From Sphingomonas xanthus (GTDB lineage Bacteria > Pseudomonadota > Alphaproteobacteria > Sphingomonadales > Sphingomonadaceae), in contig NZ_CP041659.1 in assembly GCF_007998985.1 (NCBI RefSeq), positions 1,858,001 through 1,922,000 of the forward strand: 64,000 nt of DNA, given 5' to 3'. A model generated the notes under the pieces. That model saw only the letters and a program-made list of their open reading frames with translations, was not told the origin of the DNA and did not search any database. This document shows positions 1 to 8,249 of this stretch, piece by piece (position 1 is the first letter of the stretch; every line of letters starts with the position of its first letter). A program made the translations under genes and the position numbers.

Positions 1-77
1 TCGGCGACGACGGCCTGATCCGGGTCGACTGCGCCTTTTGCGCCACCAGCTTCCCGATCGACGCTGCGGCAGCGTGA
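1..77 (+). CDS. hslO: Hsp33-family redox chaperone, 3' end only
   Basis: Only the last 24 codons are in the window, read in frame from base 3 to the TGA at 75-77. The peptide contains Asp-Cys-Ala-Phe-Cys followed by a short hydrophobic-acidic tail. This matches the second CxxC of the zinc-binding redox switch at the C-terminus of Hsp33, a cytosolic chaperone activated by oxidative unfolding. The start and most of the protein lie upstream, so the call rests on this motif and its position right at the C-terminus. Another small zinc-ribbon C-terminus is possible. Confidence 0.62.
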   Translation, partial: GDDGLIRVDCAFCATSFPIDAAAA

Positions 78-128
78 AATATGCAGAAAAGTTGCTTTCG
101 GTTAAGAGTTTCGTGGTAAACGCTAATC

Positions 129-530
129 ATGCGTCACCCGGTGCGAATCGTCTCGATCGGCATTTTTGCCTTGTCTGCGTCCTTCCTGGCCGCGGCTGCG
201 GTGCCCCGCGCGCTGGCGCCGGCTGCAGGCGGCTTGTGGGAAGTCAGCCAGAACGCGAACGGTAGCGGGGCGAACCGCGTTTGCGTACCGTCACCGCAAA
301 TGCTTGCCCAATTTGAACATCGCAACAATCGCTGCACGCAGGAGATCGTCCGCGACCAGGGCAGTGAGGCGGTAATCCGCTACAGCTGCGCAGAAGGCGG
401 CTTCGGTCAATCGCGCGTCACGATGCTGACCCCGCGCTCGCTGAGGATCGAAACTCAGGGCATTTCCGGCAATCTGCCGTTCCATTACCAGCTACATGCC
501 CGCCGCATCGGAAATTGTCCGGGTCGTTAA
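129..530 (+). CDS. Secreted DUF3617-like protein of unknown function
   Basis: 133 aa. Residues 1-30 look like a Sec signal peptide (Arg at 2 and 6, a hydrophobic stretch to about residue 24, Ala-rich cleavage region). The mature part has Gly-Leu-Trp-Glu-Val near its start and three later cysteines, plus one near the C-terminus, that could form disulfides. The layout resembles short DUF3617-type periplasmic proteins common in sphingomonads, but the family assignment is from memory of the pattern only. It follows the hslO end by 51 bp and starts with ATG. Its function is unknown. Confidence 0.72.
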   Translation: MRHPVRIVSIGIFALSASFLAAAAVPRALAPAAGGLWEVSQNANGSGANRVCVPSPQMLAQFEHRNNRCTQEIVRDQGSEAVIRYSCAEGGFGQSRVTMLTPRSLRIETQGISGNLPFHYQLHARRIGNCPGR

Positions 531-551
531 GCCAGCTTTAACCATAATGGG

Positions 552-648
552 GCTAGGGACGAATCGTGTCCTTCTTCGACACGCTTTCCTCCCTGTCGGG
601 CCCAGGGTCCGCAACTCGGGGCCGCCATGTGCGGCCCCTGTTTTTTTC
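552..648 (+). ncRNA. Candidate small RNA (or queC leader) with CU-rich anti-SD-like segments
   Basis: This intergenic stretch has a layout typical of a trans-acting small RNA. A possible -10 box CATAAT lies at 543-548. Hairpin 1 is a 6-bp stem, 565-570 with 578-583, whose loop is CTTCTTC. A single-stranded segment CTTTCCTCC (584-592) follows. Hairpin 2 pairs 591-595 with 603-607. Last comes a strong terminator hairpin with a T run (618-648). The pyrimidine-rich loop and CCTCC core are complementary to Shine-Dalgarno sequences, as in several alphaproteobacterial sRNAs. It matches no RNA family I know. It could instead be an attenuating leader for queC, which starts 17 bases after the T run. 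Confidence 0.45.
618..648 (+). terminator. Rho-independent terminator upstream of queC
   Basis: A perfect 8-bp GC stem (GGGGCCGC at 618-625 with GCGGCCCC at 631-638) encloses a 5-base loop and is followed by TG and seven T (641-647). This is the clearest intrinsic terminator in the first 2 kb. It ends either the candidate small RNA or a transcript from the gene at 129-530. Since it sits before queC, queC needs readthrough or its own promoter downstream. Confidence 0.8.
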
Positions 649-664
649 GGTCCGCCGCCCCTAG

Positions 665-1372
665 ATGGCGCGCACGATGAAAAATCATGCCGACAAACGC
701 CCTTTGGCGGTGGTGCTCCTGTCCGGGGGCCTGGATTCGATGGTCTGCTCGGCGCTGGCCCGCGAGGCGGGCTATCGGGTGTTGGCTCTTACGATTGACT
801 ATAACCAGCGCCACCGGGTGGAGCTGGAGGCGGCGCGCCGGATCGCGGGCCTGCTGGCAGACGAACATATCATCCTGCCGCTCGACCTCACCGCCTTTGG
901 CGGATCCGCGCTGACCAGCGATGTCGCGGTGCCCAAGGATGGTGTCGGCGAGGGCATTCCGGTCACATACGTTCCCGCGCGCAACACCGTGTTCCTGAGC
1001 CTTGCACTGGCCTGGGCCGAGGCGGCGGGCGCGCACGACCTGTTTGTCGGCGTCAATGCGCTCGATTATTCCGGCTATCCCGATTGCCGTCCCGACTTCA
1101 TCGCGGCCTTTGAAGCGCTTGCCAACAAGGCGACTAGGGCGGGGGTCGAGGGTCATGGCTTTACTGTTCATGCGCCGCTGCAGGAGATGAGCAAGGCCGA
1201 CATCGCGCGCGAGGCCGCGCGGCTCGGACTCGACGCCGGATTGAGCCATAGCTGCTACGACCCGGCGAGCGACGGCGGCGCGTGCGGGCTTTGCGATGCC
1301 TGCCGCCTGCGCGCCAAGGGTTTCGAGGAAGCACAGTTGCCCGATCCCACCCGCTACGCGGTGGCGTCATGA
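665..1372 (+). CDS. queC: 7-cyano-7-deazaguanine (preQ0) synthase
   Basis: 235 aa. Converts 7-carboxy-7-deazaguanine to preQ0 with ATP and ammonia, in the queuosine tRNA-modification pathway (cytosol). The ATP-pyrophosphatase P-loop SGGLDS is at residues 20-25. The C-terminal zinc site is visible as Cys197, Cys207, Cys210 and Cys213. Length is typical of the family. The stop overlaps the start of queE (ATGA), so the two are translationally coupled. The start is ATG at 665; an in-frame ATG at 677 is an alternative, and neither has a strong Shine-Dalgarno. queD and queF are not in the window. Confidence 0.95.
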   Translation: MARTMKNHADKRPLAVVLLSGGLDSMVCSALAREAGYRVLALTIDYNQRHRVELEAARRIAGLLADEHIILPLDLTAFGGSALTSDVAVPKDGVGEGIPVTYVPARNTVFLSLALAWAEAAGAHDLFVGVNALDYSGYPDCRPDFIAAFEALANKATRAGVEGHGFTVHAPLQEMSKADIAREAARLGLDAGLSHSCYDPASDGGACGLCDACRLRAKGFEEAQLPDPTRYAVAS

Positions 1373-2001
1373 GCTACGCCGTCAAGGAAGCTTTTCTGAC
1401 CTTGCAGGGAGAAGGTGTGCAGGCTGGCAGCCGTGCGGTGTTCCTGCGCTTTGCCGGCTGCAACCTGTGGAGCGGCCGCGAACAGGACCGGGCGAGCGCC
1501 CAGTGCAATTTCTGCGATACCGACTTTGTCGGCACCGACGGGCCGGGCGGCGGCAAGTTCGCCGACGCTGCCACATTGGCGTCGCATGTCGCCGCGCTTT
1601 GGGGCGAAGGGACGGAGCGGCGCCTCGTGGTGATCACCGGCGGTGAGCCGATGCTCCAACTGGATGTGGATCTGGTTGAGGCGCTGCACGCGCAGGGCTT
1701 CAGAATCGCGGTGGAGAGCAATGGCACGCTGCCGGCGACGGCGGGGATCGACTGGCTGTGCATCAGTCCCAAGGCCGGCACAGATGTGGTCCAGCGATGC
1801 GGCGACGAGCTGAAGCTGGTCTGGCCACAAGCCGGTATCGAGCCGGCGGCGCTCGAGGAGTGGGATTTCGGCCATTTCCTCGTCCAGCCGATGGACTGCG
1901 CCGAGCGCGAGGCAAGCCATGACGCCGCCATCGCGCTGGCGATGGAACGTCCGCGCTGGCGGCTGTCGCTCCAGGCGCACAAGGTTGTCGGGCTGAAATA
2001 G
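1369..2001 (+). CDS. queE: 7-carboxy-7-deazaguanine synthase (radical SAM)
   Basis: 210 aa. Radical SAM enzyme that rearranges 6-carboxytetrahydropterin to 7-carboxy-7-deazaguanine, the step before QueC. The cluster cysteines are Cys31, Cys46 and Cys49, i.e. the CX14CX2C spacing that distinguishes QueE from the usual CX3CX2C radical SAM motif. A TGGEP motif follows in the middle of the protein. The ATG at 1369 overlaps the queC stop by 4 bases; a longer in-frame extension upstream into queC is not credible. The gene is followed at once by a terminator hairpin. Confidence 0.95.
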   Translation: MSYAVKEAFLTLQGEGVQAGSRAVFLRFAGCNLWSGREQDRASAQCNFCDTDFVGTDGPGGGKFADAATLASHVAALWGEGTERRLVVITGGEPMLQLDVDLVEALHAQGFRIAVESNGTLPATAGIDWLCISPKAGTDVVQRCGDELKLVWPQAGIEPAALEEWDFGHFLVQPMDCAEREASHDAAIALAMERPRWRLSLQAHKVVGLK

Positions 2002-2003
2002 AA

Positions 2004-2034
2004 AAAGGGCCGCCGGAAAATCCGGCGACCCTTT
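2004..2034. terminator. Bidirectional terminator between queE and the convergent lipoprotein gene
   Basis: AAAGGG and GCCGG at the left pair with CCGGC and CCCTTT at the right around an AAAAT loop, with a small internal mismatch. On the minus strand the stem is followed by a run of five T, so it should mainly end the lipoprotein transcript. On the plus strand CCCTTTCC follows the queE stop. A second perfect 9-bp hairpin without a T run lies at 2044-2066, just downstream of the lipoprotein stop. Confidence 0.7.
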
Positions 2035-2072
2035 CCTAACCGTGCAGGCCGCGAAAGGCGGCCTGCGCGCGA

Positions 2073-2306
2073 TTACATCGCGTTGGTCGTGTTCGCGTCG
2101 ACAGTCGCGTTCGCGTCAACGGTGTTCGCGTCCATGGTCATGTTCGCGTCCATCGCGGTCGAAGCATCGATCGCGGTGGTGTCATTGGCGACGACGTTCT
2201 CAGTGGTGAGGGTCTCGTCGACGTTCATCGTGTTTTCAGCGGCTTCGTTGCTGCTGCAAGCCGAAACCGCCAGGGCCGCACCAGCGACCAGGATCAGAGC
2301 ACGCAT
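2073..2306 (-). CDS. Small Asp-Ala-Asn repeat lipoprotein
   Basis: 77 aa. The N-terminus is a lipoprotein signal: hydrophobic residues 3-14, then a lipobox ending Val-Ser-Ala-Cys at about residue 17. After acylation the mature chain would be only about 60 aa, almost without aromatic or basic residues, and its second half is a degenerate repeat built on Asp-Ala-Asn with Met, Thr or Val between units. Such chains are expected to be disordered, acidic and possibly cation-binding. I do not recognise a family with known function. The gene stands alone, convergent to queE, with terminator hairpins behind it. Confidence 0.78.
   Translation of the reverse strand: MRALILVAGAALAVSACSSNEAAENTMNVDETLTTENVVANDTTAIDASTAMDANMTMDANTVDANATVDANTTNAM
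2089..2160 (-). repeat. In-frame tandem repeat coding for Asp-Ala-Asn units
   Basis: On the plus strand the core TTCGCGTC recurs four times between 2092 and about 2149 at 15-18 base intervals, with a fifth diverged copy further right. Units are multiples of three, so changes in copy number would alter the protein length without a frameshift. It lies inside the small lipoprotein gene. Confidence 0.7.
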
Positions 2307-2394
2307 TTAAAACTCCCTTGATTATTAGACTTGCCCTTGGGGGAAACCCCTTAGTCGCAAATCGCGCGCACAATAGTCGGGGGAACCCCGCGCC

Positions 2395-3054
2395 TCAAGC
2401 GCCTTCTGAAATGCCTGTTAAGTTATTGAGAAACGCAGGAAATTCCTGCTCCAAAGCGGCGTCTACCAGTTTCATGGAGGGTTCGAGGCCAAGCGTTTGG
2501 AGGCTGGTAACCCCATATTCCGAGATGCCGCAGGGAACGATTCCGCCAAAGTGTGCGAGGTCCGGCGAGACGTTGATCGAAAAGCCGTGCATCGTCACCC
2601 AGCGCTTCACGCGCACGCCAATTGCACCGATCTTGGCTTCGTCGGGACCTTTGCCCGTCCAGATGCCGATCCGTCCCGCTTCTCGCCGCGCCTCGACCCC
2701 CAGCCGGCTTAGCGCGGCAATCATCCATCCCTCCAGCGCATGGACGAAACAGCGGATGTCCTTGCCGCGCTTCTCGAGATCGAGGACGAGATAGCCGACC
2801 CGCTGGCCAGGCCCATGATAGGTGTAGCGTCCCCCGCGCCCCGCTTCATGAACCGGGAAGCCGAGCGGATTGATGAGCTCGACCGGGTCGGCGCTTGTCC
2901 CGGCCGTGAACAGGGGTGGGTGTTCGAGCAGCCAGACCAGTTCGCGCGCCTCCCCGACACGGACCGAGGCCGCGCGCGCCTCCATTTCCCCCAAGGCCTC
3001 GTCGTAAGGCACGAGGCGATCGCTGACGCGCCATTCGATCCCGGGTTCGATCAT
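2395..3054 (-). CDS. lipB: Lipoyl(octanoyl) transferase
   Basis: 219 aa from the chosen ATG. Transfers octanoyl from acyl carrier protein to lipoyl domains (E2 subunits, and GcvH, which is encoded in this window) as the first step of lipoate assembly. The signature [12 protein letters not shown] is at residues 73-84. The catalytic pair is Lys141 (in KIGAIGVR) and Cys175 (in IVPCGIS). A longer frame reaches 3117, but the extra 21 residues are Ala/Pro-rich and outside the family domain, so the Met at 3054 is preferred. It is divergent from the membrane protein at 3151. Confidence 0.95.
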   Translation of the reverse strand: MIEPGIEWRVSDRLVPYDEALGEMEARAASVRVGEARELVWLLEHPPLFTAGTSADPVELINPLGFPVHEAGRGGRYTYHGPGQRVGYLVLDLEKRGKDIRCFVHALEGWMIAALSRLGVEARREAGRIGIWTGKGPDEAKIGAIGVRVKRWVTMHGFSINVSPDLAHFGGIVPCGISEYGVTSLQTLGLEPSMKLVDAALEQEFPAFLNNLTGISEGA

Positions 3055-3150
3055 CGCCGCCAGATGGCTGCTGCGGGCCGGGGGATCAAGGGCGATTGCA
3101 TGGCGCGGCGCCGCCAACCATAAGAGGCCAAAGTTGGTTTGGGGAGCGGC

Positions 3151-3978
3151 ATGACCAAAGTATCGATCGGCAAGGCTTGGGAAGAAAGCAGCGCGTTTCT
3201 TGGGCGCGAGGCCCGGCTGGTTGCGCCGGTGGCCCTGGCTATGTTCGCAGTGCCCGCCGCGCTTGCAGCCTGGATTAACCCGACCGGCCAGCCGGCCGGC
3301 GACCTTTCCGGCCTGTTGATCATGCTCTTCGTCCTTGCCACGGCGCTGATCGGACAGATGGCGATCGCCGCGATGGCCATCGGGTGGACTGGAAGCGTGG
3401 GCGGCGCGCTCGGCAAGGCGGCGGGCAGGGCGCCCGCGCTGTTCGGCGCCGCCCTGATGGTATTCCTGCCATTGGCGATTGCCGCGGCGATCCTGCTCGT
3501 CCTGCTGCTCGGCAATGCCGGGCTGACCGATCCTGCCAGCATCAGTGCCGAGACCATGGCCCAGGTTCCTGGCCTGGCACCGTTCATGCTGGTGATGATG
3601 CTGGTATTCCTGTTCGTCGCGACGCGGCTGATGCCGATGTCGGCCGTCGCCATCACCGAAACCGGCAACCCCTTGCGCATCGTCGGGCGATGTTTCGCGC
3701 TGACCAAAGGCAATTTCTTCCGCCTGTTCGTGCTGCTGATGCTGATCCTTGTCGCTGCGATGGTAGCCGGCGGGGCGGTCACCGCGGTGGTCGGTTCGCT
3801 CGTTGTACTGGCGATGGGTGACGTGCAGCCGCTCAACCTGCCTGCGCTGCTGATCGCGCTGGCCGAAGGCATCGTCGGGGCAATGATTACCGCGGTTGCG
3901 GCGACGATGGTCGCGCGGATCTATGTTCAGCTTAACACCGGTCAGGCGGGCGTTCCCGACGTCGACCGCGCCGACTAG
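3151..3978 (+). CDS. Polytopic inner-membrane protein (glycerophosphodiesterase-membrane-domain-like)
   Basis: 275 aa. About six hydrophobic helices are visible. A cytosolic N-terminal stretch precedes the first helix, and a conserved-looking loop near residue 180 (Pro-Leu-Arg-Ile, then a Lys-Gly-Asn-Phe motif) separates the middle helices. This layout fits the family annotated as glycerophosphoryl diester phosphodiesterase membrane domain, for which no enzymatic activity is established. ATG at 3151 has GGGGAG eight bases upstream, so it is preferred to the TTG at 3139. Its stop abuts the stop of hemF with no spacer. Confidence 0.72.
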   Translation: MTKVSIGKAWEESSAFLGREARLVAPVALAMFAVPAALAAWINPTGQPAGDLSGLLIMLFVLATALIGQMAIAAMAIGWTGSVGGALGKAAGRAPALFGAALMVFLPLAIAAAILLVLLLGNAGLTDPASISAETMAQVPGLAPFMLVMMLVFLFVATRLMPMSAVAITETGNPLRIVGRCFALTKGNFFRLFVLLMLILVAAMVAGGAVTAVVGSLVVLAMGDVQPLNLPALLIALAEGIVGAMITAVAATMVARIYVQLNTGQAGVPDVDRAD

Positions 3979-4821
3979 CTATTTCCAGCGTGCAAGCGGC
4001 GGCAAGCTCATCAGGATCGCGTCGATGTTGCCGCCGGTCTTGAGGCCGAACAGCGTGCCTCGGTCGTAAAGCAGGTTGAACTCGACATAGCGGCCTCGAA
4101 ATTCGAGCAATTGGTCCATGTCGGAATCGGTAAACGGAGTCTCCATCCGCTTGCGCACGATCTGCGGGAAGATGTCGAGAAAGGCCTCGCCGACGTCCCG
4201 GGTGAAGGCGAAATGCTGGTCGAAATGACCTTCCAGCCGGTCGTAGAAGATGCCGCCGACGCCGCGCGCGCAATTGCGGTGCGGCAGCCAGAAATACTCC
4301 TCCGCCCACTGTGAGAATCGCGGGTAGAAAGTCGGATCGTGCGCCGCGCAGGCCGCGCGCAGCCGGGCGTGGAAGGCGTTTGTGTCCTCGTCATTGGGAA
4401 TCGCCGGGTTGAGGTCCGCGCCCCCGCCGAACCAGCGGCGTGTGGTGGTCAGGAAGCGGGTGTTCATGTGCACCGCCGGCGCGTGCGGGTTGGCCATGTG
4501 CGCAACCAAGCTGATGCCGGTGGCGAAGAAACTGGGATCTTCTTCCGCGCCGGGGATCTGGCGAGCGAATTCGGGGGAGAATCGCCCGCCGACTGTCGAA
4601 ACATTGACCCCGACCTTTTCGAAGATCTTGCCTGCCATTTGTCCGCGCACGCCGCCTCCGCCGGGCGATCCGTCATCATCGCTGCGGTCCCAAGGAATGA
4701 ATTCGAAGGTCGCGTCGCTGCCCGCTTCCTGTTCGATGGCTTCGAATTCTGCGCAGATCCTGTCGCGCAGTGATTCGAACCAGCTCCGTGCGGCCTGTTG
4801 CTGGTCGTCGAGGGGCTTCAT
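3979..4821 (-). CDS. hemF: Oxygen-dependent coproporphyrinogen III oxidase
   Basis: 280 aa, normal for HemF. Oxidatively decarboxylates coproporphyrinogen III to protoporphyrinogen IX in haem synthesis (cytosol, needs O2). Seen directly: the GGGG-rich region after the first 50 residues, the block around Arg-Phe-Leu-Thr-Thr-Thr-Arg-Arg-Trp-Phe-Gly-Gly-Gly-Ala-Asp-Leu, and the C-terminal Tyr-Val-Glu-Phe-Asn-Leu with Leu-Lys-Thr-Gly-Gly-Asn, all hallmark HemF segments. Its start overlaps the stop of the upstream trmL by 4 bases, so the two form one operon. hemA lies elsewhere in the window (59.6 kb). Confidence 0.96.
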   Translation of the reverse strand: MKPLDDQQQAARSWFESLRDRICAEFEAIEQEAGSDATFEFIPWDRSDDDGSPGGGGVRGQMAGKIFEKVGVNVSTVGGRFSPEFARQIPGAEEDPSFFATGISLVAHMANPHAPAVHMNTRFLTTTRRWFGGGADLNPAIPNDEDTNAFHARLRAACAAHDPTFYPRFSQWAEEYFWLPHRNCARGVGGIFYDRLEGHFDQHFAFTRDVGEAFLDIFPQIVRKRMETPFTDSDMDQLLEFRGRYVEFNLLYDRGTLFGLKTGGNIDAILMSLPPLARWK

Positions 4822-5270
4822 CGAGGCAGCCTTCCGGTCTGGCGCAGCGCTTCTCCCAGGGCGAGCGCGGCGGAGGTGGCAAGGTTAAACGATCGGACGC
4901 CGGCGCGGATCGGGATTCGCAGCCGGGCGTCACTTGCGGTTGCGACATGATCCGGAACCCCGGCGCTTTCCTTGCCGAACAGCAGCACATCATCGGGCGC
5001 AAAGGAAAATGCATAGGGCGAGGAGGGGCCCTTCGTGGTGAACAGGATCATCCGGCCGGTCAGGGTCGCGTGAAAGTCGGCGAAATTCGCATGGCGGGTC
5101 ACTTCGACATGGTCGATATAATCCATAGCCGTGCGCCTTACCCTTTTATCGTCCCAGGCAAAGCCCATCGGCTCGATCAGGTCGACCGCGACGCCCATGC
5201 AGGCCCCGAGCCGCAGCACGGCGCCGACATTGCCGGCAATTTCCGGTTCGAACAGGGCAAGGCGCATCAT
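4818..5270 (-). CDS. trmL: tRNA (cytidine/uridine-34 2'-O) methyltransferase
   Basis: 150 aa. SPOUT-class SAM methyltransferase modifying the wobble ribose of tRNA-Leu in characterised relatives. The N-terminal Glu-Pro-Glu-Ile-Ala-Gly-Asn-Val-Gly, the central Leu-Phe-Gly-Lys-Glu-Ser-Ala-Gly-Val-Pro and the C-terminal Ile-Pro-Ile-Arg-Ala-Gly-Val-Arg-Ser-Phe-Asn-Leu form the knotted cofactor site. The usual Met-Arg-Ser-Leu-Asn there is Val-Arg-Ser-Phe-Asn here. Two adjacent ATG codons (5270, 5267) are the likely start; the frame extends to 5327 but the extra residues are not part of the fold. Overlaps hemF by ATGA. Confidence 0.9.
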   Translation of the reverse strand: MMRLALFEPEIAGNVGAVLRLGACMGVAVDLIEPMGFAWDDKRVRRTAMDYIDHVEVTRHANFADFHATLTGRMILFTTKGPSSPYAFSFAPDDVLLFGKESAGVPDHVATASDARLRIPIRAGVRSFNLATSAALALGEALRQTGRLPR

Positions 5271-5432
5271 CGCCCGATAGTCGCTCCTCGCTTTGCCGCA
5301 CAAGTCGGGCAATTTGACCATTTGCATAAGCGCGGGCAGGCGCTATCAGGCCCGCCAACCGCTCCGGACCTGCCGGAGAGGGTCGTATCCGATGCCTGTC
5401 GGCATCCGCCAAATTCGGTCTTAAGGGTGAGC

Positions 5433-5999
5433 ATGGCCACGCTGGAAGAAACCAACGTCGCGCAAGTGGAGGCAGATCATAGCCTGCGCCGCCGCGATTT
5501 CATCAATATCGCCGCTGTCAGCTTCGCGGGCGTCGGCGCAGTTGCCGTCGCGCTGCCGCTGGTCAACCAGATGAACCCGCCGGCCGACGTGCTTGCACTC
5601 GCTTCGACCGAAGTCGATATTTCCAAGATTGCGCCGGGGCAGGCGATCAAGACCGTGTGGCGCAAGCAACCGGTGTTCGTGCGCAACCTGACCCCGCAGG
5701 AAATCGTCGAGGCCAACAAGGTCGATGTTTCCTCGCTTCGCGATCCGCAAAGCCTTGCCGAGCGGACCAAGCCGGGCAAGGAAAACTGGCTGATCACGCT
5801 TGGCGTGTGCACCCATCTGGGCTGCGTTCCGCTGGGCGTCGCGGCTGGCGAGAATCGCGGCGAATATGGCGGCTATTTCTGCCCCTGCCACGGCTCGCAC
5901 TACGACACCGCGGCCCGAATCCGCAAAGGCCCGGCGCCGACCAACCTGGTCGTACCGGAGTATGAATTCACCTCCGACACCGTCGTGACCATCGGTTAA
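5433..5999 (+). CDS. petA: Ubiquinol-cytochrome c reductase, Rieske iron-sulfur subunit
   Basis: 188 aa. Accepts electrons from ubiquinol and passes them to cytochrome c1 in complex III (inner membrane, periplasmic domain). The Rieske boxes are CTHLGC (residues 126-131) and CPCHGS (150-155). Cys126, His128, Cys150 and His153 are the predicted 2Fe-2S ligands, with Cys131 and Cys152 forming the disulfide. A twin-arginine-like Arg-Arg-Arg-Asp-Phe precedes the single membrane anchor at about 26-44. The frame is open far upstream, but ATG at 5433 gives the normal family length. First gene of petABC. Confidence 0.97.
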   Translation: MATLEETNVAQVEADHSLRRRDFINIAAVSFAGVGAVAVALPLVNQMNPPADVLALASTEVDISKIAPGQAIKTVWRKQPVFVRNLTPQEIVEANKVDVSSLRDPQSLAERTKPGKENWLITLGVCTHLGCVPLGVAAGENRGEYGGYFCPCHGSHYDTAARIRKGPAPTNLVVPEYEFTSDTVVTIG

Positions 6000-6012
6000 G
6001 GAACCCGACGCC

Positions 6013-7308
6013 ATGAGCTTTGCCTGGGCCAAGCCCTATGAACCCAAGACGGAATTGGGTCGCTGGATCGACAATCGGCTTCCCCTGCCGCGGCTGGTCT
6101 ATAACGCCGTCGGCGGCGGCTATCCGGTGCCGCGCAACCTCAATTACGGTTGGAACTTCGGTGTCCTAAGCGGCATCTTCCTGACCATCCAGATCGTCAC
6201 CGGCATCGTCCTGGCGATGTGGTACTATGCTTCTGCCGATGGCGCGTTCAATTCGATCGAGCACATCATGCGCGACGTGAATGCGGGCTGGCTGATGCGC
6301 TATGCCCACGCCAACGGCGCGAGCTTCTTCTTCATCGTCGTCTACATCCATATTTTCCGCGGCCTGTTCTACGGCTCCTACAAGGCGCCGCGCGAGATGG
6401 TGTGGATGCTTGGGCTGGTGATCTACCTCTTGATGATGGCCACGGCCTTCATGGGCTATGTCCTTCCCTGGGGGCAGATGAGCTATTGGGGTGCGCAGGT
6501 CATCACCGGCTTCTTCTCGGCGATCCCGGTCGTCGGTGAACCGATCCGCGTGTGGCTGCTTGGCGGCTACGCGCCGGACCAGGCCGCTCTGTCGCGCTTT
6601 TTCTCGCTCCACTATCTACTGCCATTCGTTATCGCCGGCGTGGTCGTGCTGCACATCTGGTCGCTGCACATTCCGGGATCGGGAAATCCGACCGGTGTCG
6701 ATGTGAAGAGCGAAAAGGATACGCTGCCGTTCCACCCCTTCTACACGGCGAAGGACGGCTGGTTCGTCGGCCTGTTCCTTATCCTGTATTGCGCGGTGCT
6801 GTTCTTTGCGCCGAACGCCCTGGGGCATCCGGACAATTATATTCCGGCTAACCCGCTGGCGACCCCGGCGCATATCGTTCCCGAATGGTATTTCTGGCCG
6901 TTCTACGCGATCCTGCGCGCCTTCACCTTCGACCTGATCCTTCCGGCGAAGCTGTGGGGCGTGCTGGCGATGTTCGGCTCGATCCTGTTGCTGTTCTTCC
7001 TGCCCTGGCTGGACAAGTCGCCGGTTCGCTCGGGTCATTACCGGCCGGTGTTCAAGCGCTTCTTCTGGATCCTGATGCTCGACATCGCGGTGCTCGGTTT
7101 CTGCGGCGTGATGCCGGCGGAACAGCCCTACGTCGCCATCAGCCAGATCGCGACCGCCTATTATTTCGCGCACTTCCTCATCATTTTGCCGCTCGTTTCC
7201 AAATTCGAGCGCACGCTGCCGCTGCCCAATTCCATTTCGGAATCGGTCCTGCACGGCGAGGCTGAGGAAGCGGCTCCGCTGGGCTCTACGCCCGCGGCAG
7301 CTCAATAA
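6013..7308 (+). CDS. petB: Ubiquinol-cytochrome c reductase, cytochrome b subunit
   Basis: 431 aa with eight expected transmembrane helices. Carries haems bL and bH and the Qo and Qi sites. Visible family landmarks: an N-terminal Tyr-Asn-Ala-Val-Gly-Gly-Gly-Tyr, the His pairs in helices B and D (around His-Ala-Asn-Gly-Ala-Ser and Leu-His-Ile-Trp-Ser-Leu-His), the Qo-loop PEWY (Ile-Val-Pro-Glu-Trp-Tyr), and the C-terminal three-helix part fused in one chain, as in proteobacterial bc1. The gene is 13 bp behind petA and 15 bp ahead of petC. The last 20 residues are Ala/Glu-rich and variable. Confidence 0.97.
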   Translation: MSFAWAKPYEPKTELGRWIDNRLPLPRLVYNAVGGGYPVPRNLNYGWNFGVLSGIFLTIQIVTGIVLAMWYYASADGAFNSIEHIMRDVNAGWLMRYAHANGASFFFIVVYIHIFRGLFYGSYKAPREMVWMLGLVIYLLMMATAFMGYVLPWGQMSYWGAQVITGFFSAIPVVGEPIRVWLLGGYAPDQAALSRFFSLHYLLPFVIAGVVVLHIWSLHIPGSGNPTGVDVKSEKDTLPFHPFYTAKDGWFVGLFLILYCAVLFFAPNALGHPDNYIPANPLATPAHIVPEWYFWPFYAILRAFTFDLILPAKLWGVLAMFGSILLLFFLPWLDKSPVRSGHYRPVFKRFFWILMLDIAVLGFCGVMPAEQPYVAISQIATAYYFAHFLIILPLVSKFERTLPLPNSISESVLHGEAEEAAPLGSTPAAAQ

Positions 7309-7323
7309 GGGGAATCGGGGACC

Positions 7324-8238
7324 ATGGTCCGTATCATCGCTTTTCTCGTCGGCCTGGTTTTCGCGGGCGTTGCGCTCATCAGCCTGACGGCCGACGCCAT
7401 CGGCTTTTTCAGAACGCCGCCGTCACCGACCGCGGAACATGAGTTCCATCGCGAACCGAAGAAGCTGGCGCTGTCGTCCAACGGGCCGCTGGGCAAGTTT
7501 GACCGCCAGCAGCTTCAGCGCGGCTATCAGGTCTACAAGGAAGTCTGCGCGGCCTGCCACGGGCTTAGCCTAGTCTCTTTCCGCGATCTCGCCGCGCTCG
7601 GCTATTCGGAGGCCGAAATCAAGGCCGAGGCCGGCCAGCGCGAAGTGCCGGGTATCAATCCGGACACCGGCGAAGCCGCGCTTCGCAAGGCGACCCCGGT
7701 CGACAAGTTCCCGAGTCCCTATCCCAACGAAACGGCGGCGCGGGCGGCGAATAACAACGCCTATCCGCCCGACCTTTCGCTGATCGCCAAGGCGCGCGAG
7801 GGCGGCCCGGCCTATGTCTATTCGCTGCTGACGGGATATCAGGCGCAGCCGGCCGAACTGCTCAAGCATTTCCCGGAAGCGAAGACCGGCGAGGGACTTT
7901 ACTACAATCCCTATTTCGCCAATCTCAACATCGCCATGGCTCCGCCGCTGACTGGCGATGGGCAGGTCACCTATGCCGACGGCACCAAGTCGACGGTCGA
8001 CCAGATGGCCAAGGACGTATCGGCCTTCCTGCTGTGGACCGCCGAACCGAAGCTGGAGAACCGCCATCGGTCGGGTCTCGCGGTGATCATCTTCCTGATC
8101 GTCGCAACCATCCTCGGCTATCTAAGCTATCGGAACATCTGGGCCGAGGCGAAGCGCAAGGTCGCGCCGAAGGGAGTCCTCGACCCCAAGAACCAGGCCA
8201 AGCGCACCCGCGCGACCAAGAAGGCCGCGGCCAAGTAG
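7324..8238 (+). CDS. petC: Ubiquinol-cytochrome c reductase, cytochrome c1 subunit
   Basis: 304 aa. Periplasmic c-type cytochrome, anchored to the membrane, that takes electrons from the Rieske centre. The haem motif CAACH is at residues 75-79. The Met-Ala-Pro-Pro-Leu segment near residue 200 probably supplies the axial Met. An N-terminal hydrophobic segment (3-22) is the signal peptide or first helix. The C-terminal helix near residue 260 is the anchor, followed by a Lys-rich cytosolic tail ending in several Lys/Ala repeats. Third gene of the operon. Confidence 0.97.
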   Translation: MVRIIAFLVGLVFAGVALISLTADAIGFFRTPPSPTAEHEFHREPKKLALSSNGPLGKFDRQQLQRGYQVYKEVCAACHGLSLVSFRDLAALGYSEAEIKAEAGQREVPGINPDTGEAALRKATPVDKFPSPYPNETAARAANNNAYPPDLSLIAKAREGGPAYVYSLLTGYQAQPAELLKHFPEAKTGEGLYYNPYFANLNIAMAPPLTGDGQVTYADGTKSTVDQMAKDVSAFLLWTAEPKLENRHRSGLAVIIFLIVATILGYLSYRNIWAEAKRKVAPKGVLDPKNQAKRTRATKKAAAK

Positions 8239-8249
8239 GGGATTGGGGC

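Noticed and set aside
531..664. preQ1 riboswitch upstream of queC
   Set aside because: Expected C-rich loop, A-rich tail and H-type pseudoknot are not visible; the strong hairpin with T run lies between the structured region and the start codon and fits a terminator better.
4770..5432. N-terminal fusion of an extra 220 residues to the Rieske protein
   Set aside because: The frame is open, but the added sequence is low-complexity antisense of trmL/hemF, while Met at 5433 gives the exact Rieske N-terminus.
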